Position numbers and translations under genes: made by a program. From Pseudotabrizicola sp. (GTDB lineage Bacteria; Pseudomonadota; Alphaproteobacteria; Rhodobacterales; Rhodobacteraceae), in NCBI RefSeq assembly GCF_030656345.1, contig NZ_JAUSNR010000031.1:1-38110 (forward strand): a stretch of DNA of 38,110 nt, written 5' to 3'. Every line of letters begins with the position of its first letter. Positions within the stretch are counted from its first letter, which is position 1. The notes beneath the pieces were generated by a model. It saw only the letters and a program-made list of their open reading frames with translations, ran no database searches and had not been told where the DNA came from. Shown here piece after piece: positions 32,419 to 38,110 of this stretch.

Positions 32419-33797
32419 TGGACGGAAACCTGACATTGCATGACCGCTGGCATCACGTCGTCATCATCGGTGGCGGAGCGAGCGGTGTTCTGATGGCTGC
32501 GCATCTTCTGGGCACCGGGCACCCCGATATTCGGGTGACCATCATCGAACGTGGTTCCATGCTGGGCTGCGGCATCGCCTATGGCACCACCCATCCCCAG
32601 CACCTTCTCAACACCCGCGTTGCGCAGATGAGCGCGTTCCCCGACCGGCCGGACCATTTCGCGGATTGGCTGATGCGGACCGGGCGTGCCGCGACGGACC
32701 AGTGCTTTGTCGATCGTGCGACGTACGGGCGATATCTTGACGATCTCCTCAACCCGTGGCGCGGCGGAGAGGACGCGCGCCGACTACGCTGCGTTCAGGG
32801 GTCCTGTATCGGACTTCGGGAAACAGCGACCGGGATCATCGCACGGCTCGATGACGGAACTTCGGTGATGGCCGATGCCGCCGTCCTGGCAACCGGCCAT
32901 GCCGTGCCCGCCGATCCCCAACCGCCCCTGCGCGGCGCGTGGGACTTTTCGGCCCCCGCCGATCCTGACGCCACCGTGGCCATCATTGGCACTGGCCTCA
33001 GCATGATCGACCATGTCGTAACTCTTCTCGCCGCCGGTCATCGCGGGCCCGTCCTGTGCATCTCCCGCCGTGGACTTCTGCCGCAGGTACACGCCCCGAC
33101 CCGGCCGCTCAAGCTCGGGCGGCAGGACATTCCTCTGGGCGCTTCGGTCAGCGCACTTCTGCGATGGTTGCGTGACCGGGTGCGCGATGCAGAGGCCACC
33201 GGAGGGACGTGGCGGGATGCGGTGGACGGTATCCGTCCGCATATCGCCGCAATCTGGCGGTCCTGGGACAACGAAAAGCGCGCCCGTTTCCTGCGCCATG
33301 CCGCGACCTATTGGGAGGTACACCGCCACCGGATGCCACCGATCTCGGCCGACCGGATTGAGACAGCCCGAAAGCGGGGTCAGTTGTCTATTATTCGCGG
33401 GCGCTTCGACACTGCCGCAGTTCAGGACAATGGCCGTACCAGACTCAACATGACGGCACATGGCCGCGCGGAGGCAGGTGTTCACGACGTCGATCACGTC
33501 ATCGACTGCCGCGGCATCCGCCGCGATCCGGTCGAACACGCCACACCGGTCATCCGCGATCTTCTGGATCGACGGGCGGCCCGTCTCGATCCATTGCAGC
33601 TTGGTCTCGACACAACACAAGACGCCAAAGTGATCAACGCGTCCGGATGGCCGTCCTCACGTCTTTTCGCGATCGGCCCGGCCGCGCGCGGTGCGCTGTG
33701 GGAGATCACCGCGATTCCTGACATCCGCGAACAGACCTTTCGCCTTGCCAGGGTTGTCTTCGGGTCGGCGGAGCTTGCCACCCGCCAAGGGGCCTGA
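32415..33797 (+). CDS. FAD/NAD(P)-binding protein
   Basis: 460 residues. The N-terminal dinucleotide fold VVIIGGGASGVLMAAHLLG...VTIIERG, then LGCGIAYGTTHPQHLLNTRVAQMSAF, a second fold VAIIGTGLSMIDHVVTLL, and a C-terminal GPAARGALWEITAIPDIR. It matches the NAD_binding_9-like flavoprotein family, whose members lack a known general reaction. It is probably an oxidoreductase or a reductase partner of the monooxygenase genes nearby. Confidence 0.85.
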   Translation: MMDGNLTLHDRWHHVVIIGGGASGVLMAAHLLGTGHPDIRVTIIERGSMLGCGIAYGTTHPQHLLNTRVAQMSAFPDRPDHFADWLMRTGRAATDQCFVDRATYGRYLDDLLNPWRGGEDARRLRCVQGSCIGLRETATGIIARLDDGTSVMADAAVLATGHAVPADPQPPLRGAWDFSAPADPDATVAIIGTGLSMIDHVVTLLAAGHRGPVLCISRRGLLPQVHAPTRPLKLGRQDIPLGASVSALLRWLRDRVRDAEATGGTWRDAVDGIRPHIAAIWRSWDNEKRARFLRHAATYWEVHRHRMPPISADRIETARKRGQLSIIRGRFDTAAVQDNGRTRLNMTAHGRAEAGVHDVDHVIDCRGIRRDPVEHATPVIRDLLDRRAARLDPLQLGLDTTQDAKVINASGWPSSRLFAIGPAARGALWEITAIPDIREQTFRLARVVFGSAELATRQGA

Positions 33798-33891
33798 AGT
33801 TCTCCTTCAGGCACTCGAAACGGAGCGGATACCCTCTTTTTAACCTCTTCTTTGGAATGGAGAAAGTTACTTAAAAACGATACACCTAAAA

Positions 33892-33910
33892 CACGACTGA
33901 TATAATCGTG
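33892..33910. promoter_or_regulatory. Sulfur-gene dyad, site 2, over a TATAAT
   Basis: CACGACTGA-N6-CGTG, sharing nine consecutive bases and both arms with 25892-25910. A consensus -10 TATAAT (33901-33906) lies in the middle, with no good -35. This arrangement suits a repressor covering the -10. It is followed 13 bp later by the FMN reductase start. Confidence 0.6.
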
Positions 33911-33922
33911 AAAGGTGATGAA

Positions 33923-34486
33923 ATGGCCGGAATCGTAGGCTTCGCGGGAAGCTTCAGCCAACCCTCCCGTACCCGCTCCCTGGTGCAAGCCGCTGTCGAT
34001 GACGCGGCGCACCGGACAGGCCTTCGTGGGCTCGTCTTTGATCTGGGTGATCTCGGCGCGTCACTGGGGACAGCCAAACGGATCGATGATCTTGGGCAAG
34101 ACGCACGCAAACTGGTCGAAAGCCTGCTTGCTGCCGACGCGATCGTCGTCGGCAGCCCCGTCTACAAGGGCAGCTACACTGGGTTGTTCAAGCATCTCTT
34201 CGATCTGATCGATCCGGACGCGTTGCGGGGCAAGCCCGTATTGCTGACCGCGACTGGCGGCGGCCACCGGCATGCACTGGTGATCGAACATCAGCTGCGC
34301 CCGCTGTTTGGCTTTTTCGAGTCGGCGGTCGTGCCGACAGGTGTCTATGCCGCGTCCTCAGACCTTGATGGGGGCGTCGTCACATCACCTGAAATCGTTG
34401 CGCGCCTGACGACGGCGGTCGGCCAGCTTGTCGGCGCTTTAAAGTCGGGCAGGGAGGTCGCAAGACCCATCAGCACCGCCGCCTGA
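33923..34486 (+). CDS. NADPH-dependent FMN reductase (MsuE/SsuE type)
   Basis: 187 residues with a flavodoxin-like fold: IVGFAGSFSQPSRTRSLVQAA (FMN phosphate loop), ADAIVVGSPVYKGSYTGLFKHLFDLI, and the MsuE-type LLTATGGGHRHALVIEHQLRPLFGFF. It supplies reduced FMN to two-component monooxygenases, here presumably the LLM enzyme at 35497. ATG 33923 is chosen for AAAGGTGA at -8. It is the first gene after the dyad promoter. Confidence 0.9.
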   Translation: MAGIVGFAGSFSQPSRTRSLVQAAVDDAAHRTGLRGLVFDLGDLGASLGTAKRIDDLGQDARKLVESLLAADAIVVGSPVYKGSYTGLFKHLFDLIDPDALRGKPVLLTATGGGHRHALVIEHQLRPLFGFFESAVVPTGVYAASSDLDGGVVTSPEIVARLTTAVGQLVGALKSGREVARPISTAA

Positions 34487-34578
34487 GCCACCACCAAGCA
34501 AACCCAACACCTCGTCATCCTGACCGCAGATGCGCGTCAGGCAACGGCGAAGTCTTGTCCAGACAAAGGAGACATCAC

Positions 34579-35475
34579 ATGACCATTCAGGACCAACTAT
34601 TAGCGACGCTGCCCGACGCGGACGTGCTACCGCTCACCCCCAGAATCGGCGCCGAGATCCGTAACATCCGCCTGAGCGGGGACCTTCCGGACAGCCTGGT
34701 CGATCAGATCAAGGCGCGCATCGCCCTGCACAAGGTGGTGTTCTTTCGAGGCCAGCACGATCTCGACGATGCCGGTCAGGAGGCATTTGCGCGCCGCCTT
34801 GGCGCGCTGGTGCCGCATCCGACCCAGAAGATCCGCGACGCCAGCGAGGCCATTCTTGAACTCGATTCCGATCACGGGGGCCGGGCTGATCAGTGGCACA
34901 CCGACGTTACCTTCGTGCCCGACTATCCGAGATACTCTGTGCTCCGCGGCGTGACCATTCCCGCGGTCGGCGGCGACACGGTCTGGGCCAATACCGCGAC
35001 AGCCTTCAACGATCTGCCCGCGCCCCTGCAGCAACTCGCGGAAAGCCTGCGGGCAGTTCACAGCAACGCCTACGACTACGCTGCGCAGCGGCCCCGCGCC
35101 ACCGAGGTCGACCGCAAGCACTACGAGGAGGTGTTCCGCTCCACCGTGTTCGAGACCGAGCATCCCCTCGTACATGTCCACCCGGAAACCGGCGAGAAGA
35201 ATATCCTTCTGGGCAGTTTCGTGCAGCGGATCAAGGGTCTCGACCGGTTCGAATCCGCAAAGCTCTACGAGGTGTTCCAGAACCACGTCACCTCGCCCGA
35301 AAACACCGTGCGCTGGCGCTGGCAAGAGGGCGACGTCGCCATCTGGGACAATCGGGCGACACAGCATCGTGCCGTGAACGATTACGGCGATGCCCGCCGT
35401 GTCGTGCGTCGCGTGACCATCGCCGGAACCGCTCCCGTCGGTGCCGACGGTTCGACATCAAAAGCCATTCGCTGA
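34579..35475 (+). CDS. TauD/TfdA-family Fe(II)/2-oxoglutarate dioxygenase
   Basis: 298 residues. Iron ligands WHTD (His107, Asp109) and distal HR (His263), with Arg near 274 for 2-oxoglutarate. The segment YPRYSVLRGVTIPAVGGDTVWANT and the length fit the taurine dioxygenase / alkylsulfatase (AtsK) group, which release sulfite or sulfate from sulfonates or alkyl sulfates. The context (FMN reductase, flavin monooxygenase, transporter) supports organosulfur use. The exact substrate is not readable. It has GGAG before the ATG. Confidence 0.9.
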   Translation: MTIQDQLLATLPDADVLPLTPRIGAEIRNIRLSGDLPDSLVDQIKARIALHKVVFFRGQHDLDDAGQEAFARRLGALVPHPTQKIRDASEAILELDSDHGGRADQWHTDVTFVPDYPRYSVLRGVTIPAVGGDTVWANTATAFNDLPAPLQQLAESLRAVHSNAYDYAAQRPRATEVDRKHYEEVFRSTVFETEHPLVHVHPETGEKNILLGSFVQRIKGLDRFESAKLYEVFQNHVTSPENTVRWRWQEGDVAIWDNRATQHRAVNDYGDARRVVRRVTIAGTAPVGADGSTSKAIR

Positions 35476-35496
35476 ATTTCCTTCAAGGAGAAGACC

Positions 35497-36849
35497 ATGA
35501 CCAGACAGATCAAACTCGGCGCTTTCCTTCCCGGAGGCGGACAGCATGTGGCCGCCTGGCGCCACCCCGACAGTCCGGCTGACGGGGCCACGAGCTTCGA
35601 GTTTCACAAGCAACTCGCCCTGTCCGCCGAACGCGGCCTGTTCGATGCCTATTTCCTCGCCGACGGCCTGGCGGTCGCGTTCGGGGGCGGCATGGAAGGT
35701 GGCAACGCCAAGGTGGCGGGCTTCGAGCCGGTGACGCTGTTCGCCGCTCTTGCGCCGCTGACGACAAACCTTGGCTTCATCGCAACGGCATCGACCAGCT
35801 ACGAGGAACCCTACAACACGGCCCGGAAATTCGCCTCGCTCGACCTGATTTCCGGCGGGCGGGCAGGCTGGAACGTCGTGACCACGGGCAGCGCAGCCGC
35901 CGCCCTTAACTTCAACCACGACACCCAGCCGGCCCATGCCGACCGATACGCCCGTGGCGCCGAGCATGTCGAGGTCGTCAAGGCGCTTTGGGACAGTTTC
36001 GAGGATGACGTATTCATCCGCGACAAGGAATCCGGCGTCTTCTTCGACACCGCCAAGGTGCATCCGACGGACCATCGCGGCACCCATTTCAAGGTCAAGG
36101 GACCTTTGAACGTCTCCCGCTCGCCGCAGGGCCATCCCGTGATCGTGCAGGCGGGGCAATCCGACGACGGGCGTGCGCTGGCGGCGGCCACGGCCGAGGT
36201 GATCTTCACCGCGCACCAGCGGCTGGACACCGCGCAGGAATTCTATCGCGACATCAAGGCGCGTGCGGTCAGAAACGGGCGGGATCCATCTCATGTCCTT
36301 ATCATGCCCGGCGTTTCGCCCTTCGTCGGGCGGACAGAGGCCGAGGCACGCGAGAAATACGACCGGCTGACGTCGCTGATTCTCGAGGAGGACGGCATCG
36401 CCCTGCTGAACGGCCTGACCGGCGGCACGCTTGATCTGAACGGCCTCGATCTTGATGGTCCGCTGCCGCCTGCGCCGCCGACTGAGGGCATGAAGTCGCG
36501 CCAGACCCTGATCCGGCAGATTGCCGACGAAAATGACTTCACCATCCGCCAGCTCTACCAGTGGGTCGCCTCGGCGCGCGGTCACTACACGGTCATTGGT
36601 ACGGCCGAACAGATCGCGGACACCCTGCAGGAGTGGTTCGAGAACGAGGCGGCGGACGGGTTCAACATCCTGCCGCCCTGGCTTCCCACGGCGATCGACG
36701 ATTTCGTCGATCTGGTGGTCCCCGAACTTCAGCGGCGTGGCCTGTTCCGCACTGCTTACGAGGGCAGCACGCTGCGCGAGAACCTCGGGCTTCCCTTTCC
36801 CGTCAATTGCCATGCTGAAACGCGCGCCGCCGCGCAAGCCGCCGAATAG
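35497..36849 (+). CDS. LLM flavin-dependent monooxygenase (NtaA/SnaA/DszA type)
   Basis: 450 residues, class C luciferase-like monooxygenase using FMNH2. Motifs: IKLGAFLPGGGQHVAAWRHP, AERGLFDAYFLADGLAV, FIATASTSYEEPYNTARKFASLDLISGGRAGWNVVT, and GHPVIVQAGQSDDGRALAA. It is larger than SsuD and belongs to the NtaA/DszA branch, so sulfone, sulfonate or other substrates are all possible. AAGGAG precedes it. The FMNH2 likely comes from the reductase at 33923. Confidence 0.92.
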   Translation: MTRQIKLGAFLPGGGQHVAAWRHPDSPADGATSFEFHKQLALSAERGLFDAYFLADGLAVAFGGGMEGGNAKVAGFEPVTLFAALAPLTTNLGFIATASTSYEEPYNTARKFASLDLISGGRAGWNVVTTGSAAAALNFNHDTQPAHADRYARGAEHVEVVKALWDSFEDDVFIRDKESGVFFDTAKVHPTDHRGTHFKVKGPLNVSRSPQGHPVIVQAGQSDDGRALAAATAEVIFTAHQRLDTAQEFYRDIKARAVRNGRDPSHVLIMPGVSPFVGRTEAEAREKYDRLTSLILEEDGIALLNGLTGGTLDLNGLDLDGPLPPAPPTEGMKSRQTLIRQIADENDFTIRQLYQWVASARGHYTVIGTAEQIADTLQEWFENEAADGFNILPPWLPTAIDDFVDLVVPELQRRGLFRTAYEGSTLRENLGLPFPVNCHAETRAAAQAAE

Positions 36850-36860
36850 AGGAGAGACCA

Positions 36861-37697
36861 ATGACCTATCAGATTTCGGAAACGGACGTTCGGGGCCGAA
36901 AGGTTGCGGACATCTCGGCAGCCCTTCTGGGGCTGGGGCGGCGCGCTCGCACCCTGGCGGCAGATTATGGCCTGCTAGTCGCTTTCTTTGCCGGATGGCA
37001 GATCGCAAGCACGGCGGGCTGGCTCAATCCGGCGGTCTTTCCGCCCATCGACAAGGTGGCCAGCGCCCTCTGGACGGGTCTGTCGTCCGGCGCGCTGATT
37101 GATGACATCGCGATCTCGCTCCAACGTGCGGGCTTTGCCTTTGCCGCTGCGGTGGCGCTCGGTATCCCTCTTGGCCTCTTCATGGGGCAGATCCGAGCTG
37201 TCGAGCGTGCGCTGGACCCGATCCTTCAGCTTTTCCGGCAGACCTCGGCCCTGGCACTCTATCCCGTCTTCATCCTGCTGCTGGGTCTGGGCGAGGGCTC
37301 CAAGATATTTGTGATCTTCTGGGCCACGCTTTTCCCGATCCTTCTCGCCACCATCGGCGGCGTGAAGGAAGTTGACAGCAAGCTGATCGAGATGGGGCGT
37401 ACCTTTGGCGCATCGCGTGCGACGGTATTCCGCCGCATCGTCCTGCCTGCGTCGGTTCCCGCGATCTTTGTCGGCCTGAGGCTGTCGGCCACCACCGCCC
37501 TGCTGCTGCTCATCGCGGCCGAGATGATCGGGGCGAACAAGGGCCTCGGCTTTCAGGTGATGAACGCCCAGTACAACTTCCAGATCCCGCTGATGTTCGC
37601 TGCGATCTTCCTGCTGGCCTTCCTCGGCCTCGGCGCGAACTGGGTGCTCGTCGTTCTGCAGCGCCGCCTATGCCGCTGGAGCACGGCGCACCACTGA
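36861..37697 (+). CDS. Sulfonate-type ABC transporter permease (SsuC/TauC-like)
   Basis: 278 residues, about six helices: LVAFFAGWQIASTAGWL, QRAGFAFAAAVALGIPLGLFMG, the EAA-loop (EVDSKLIEMGRTFGASRATVFRRIVLPASVPAIFVGLRLS), IAAEMIGANKGLGFQVMNAQYNFQIPLMF. It is typical for the nitrate/sulfonate/taurine transporter family. GGAGAG precedes the ATG, 12 bp after the monooxygenase. No matching ATPase gene is in the window; it may lie beyond the IS at the edge. Confidence 0.92.
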   Translation: MTYQISETDVRGRKVADISAALLGLGRRARTLAADYGLLVAFFAGWQIASTAGWLNPAVFPPIDKVASALWTGLSSGALIDDIAISLQRAGFAFAAAVALGIPLGLFMGQIRAVERALDPILQLFRQTSALALYPVFILLLGLGEGSKIFVIFWATLFPILLATIGGVKEVDSKLIEMGRTFGASRATVFRRIVLPASVPAIFVGLRLSATTALLLLIAAEMIGANKGLGFQVMNAQYNFQIPLMFAAIFLLAFLGLGANWVLVVLQRRLCRWSTAHH

Positions 37698-37742
37698 ATC
37701 TTTGTAATCAACCCAACCTACAAAAACTTAAGGATAACTGAC

Positions 37743-37970
37743 ATGACCATCCAACTGAAATCTTTCATCGCGGCATCGGCGCTGACGCTCGGTATATCCA
37801 GCGCGGCACTTGCCGAAGATGTCACCTTGCGCTTCCTCGCCAGCCATGGCGGCGTATCGGCCCATGAACTCGCCTACGACCTCGGCTATTTCGAGGGCAC
37901 CGGGATCACGCTGGAAAACGTCGGCTATGCCGGCGGCGGGCCGGAATCTCTGTTCGCCCTGGCCTCGGGC
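37743..37970 (+). pseudogene. Sulfonate-type ABC substrate-binding protein, truncated by an IS
   Basis: A signal peptide (MTIQLKSFIAASALTLGISSAALA) and the first 50 residues of a SsuA/TauA-like protein (LRFLASHGGVSAHELAYDLGYFEGTGITLENVGYAGGGPESLFALASG) are present. After 37970 the frame enters insertion-sequence DNA and stops at 38012. The remainder of the gene, if kept, lies beyond the window. AAGGA precedes the ATG. With this gene cut, uptake through the neighbouring permease is probably lost unless another binding protein serves it. Confidence 0.82.
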
Positions 37971-38110
37971 TGGTCTTGTCACGTATTTGTGCCGCTCCCA
38001 GTCCTCGTTTAGGCCACTTGACGTTCGAAGGCCAAGGGGCTTTTGCCTCCCAATGCTGAGTGCCGACGGCGCGGGTTATAGAAGCCGTTGATGTATTGGA
38101 AGATGGCGGT
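37971..38110 (-). mobile_element. IS3-family element, end only
   Basis: The end is placed at about 37971 (TGGTCTTGTCACG), where similarity to the binding protein ends. The remainder extends past the window edge, so duplication and far end cannot be checked. Confidence 0.65.
38009..38110 (-). CDS. IS3-family transposase, C-terminal end
   Basis: On the minus strand the last 33 codons read TAIFQYINGFYNPRRRHSAL followed by GGKSPLAFERQVA-stop. The YIxxFYNxxRRHSALG..SP..FE signature is the end of the IS3-type integrase-like transposase (OrfB). The 5' part is outside the window. Confidence 0.85.
   Translation of the reverse strand, partial: TAIFQYINGFYNPRRRHSALGGKSPLAFERQVA

Noticed and set aside
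35458..37008. 516-codon minus-strand frame over the LLM monooxygenase
   Set aside because: The plus-strand protein has clear family motifs, so the reverse frame is an artefact.
1..38110. CRISPR array, tRNA or rRNA genes
   Set aside because: I saw no regularly spaced repeats, no tRNA-like cloverleaf ends and no rRNA segments while reading the window.

Overview
The window looks like part of a plasmid or chromid from an alphaproteobacterium of the Rhodobacteraceae/Paracoccaceae type. The evidence is a complete repABC replication-partition module, uniformly high GC with strong G/C third-position bias, and accessory genes typical of that group. This placement is inference from gene content; no rRNA, tRNA or species marker is present.

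Layout. (1) 1-7400, plasmid backbone: a serine recombinase cut by the window edge, repA-repB-repC with an antisense RNA between repB and repC and three identical 16-bp parS-like palindromes, then a second, very large ParB-like protein and a small conserved partner. (2) 7774-13880, nested mobile DNA: a recombinase-in-trio (RIT-like) element of three overlapping tyrosine recombinase genes between 112-bp inverted repeats has entered the 3' end of a small membrane-protein gene. A complete IS66-family element (8226-10681, 8-bp target duplication) later split the third recombinase gene. (3) 14060-24737, a two-component system divergent from a redox/metal operon: PepSY protein, ferric-reductase-like flavocytochrome, Asp-rich secreted protein, DUF2271 protein with a flavinylation-like TGAS motif, PepSY-flavodoxin-reductase fusion, ApbE flavin transferase, P1B-like ATPase and VIT/CCC1 transporter. 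The architecture suggests electrons moving from NAD(P)H across the membrane to a periplasmic flavoprotein, coupled to iron or other metal handling. A two-part sequence box shared by the two divergent or secreted-protein promoters may be the response-regulator site.

(4) 24813-38110, sulfur assimilation: an Lrp-like gene with a probable frameshift, an Rrf2 regulator, a sulfate ABC transporter (substrate-binding protein, CysT, a small extra membrane protein, CysW, short CysA), a second Lrp regulator, two tandem RBBP9-type hydrolases (one without its nucleophile), two tiny membrane proteins, an FAD/NAD(P)-binding protein, an FMN reductase, a TauD-type dioxygenase, an LLM flavin monooxygenase and a sulfonate-type ABC permease. 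The following substrate-binding gene is cut by an IS3-family element that runs off the window. A CACG-N11-CGTG dyad (and an N20 variant) recurs at the three main sulfur promoters.

The most unusual items are the gene-tail-restoring RIT insertion, the putative flavinylated DUF2271 electron-transfer and metal operon with its shared promoter box, and the recurring sulfur-regulon dyad. All functional statements are read from sequence motifs without database searches.
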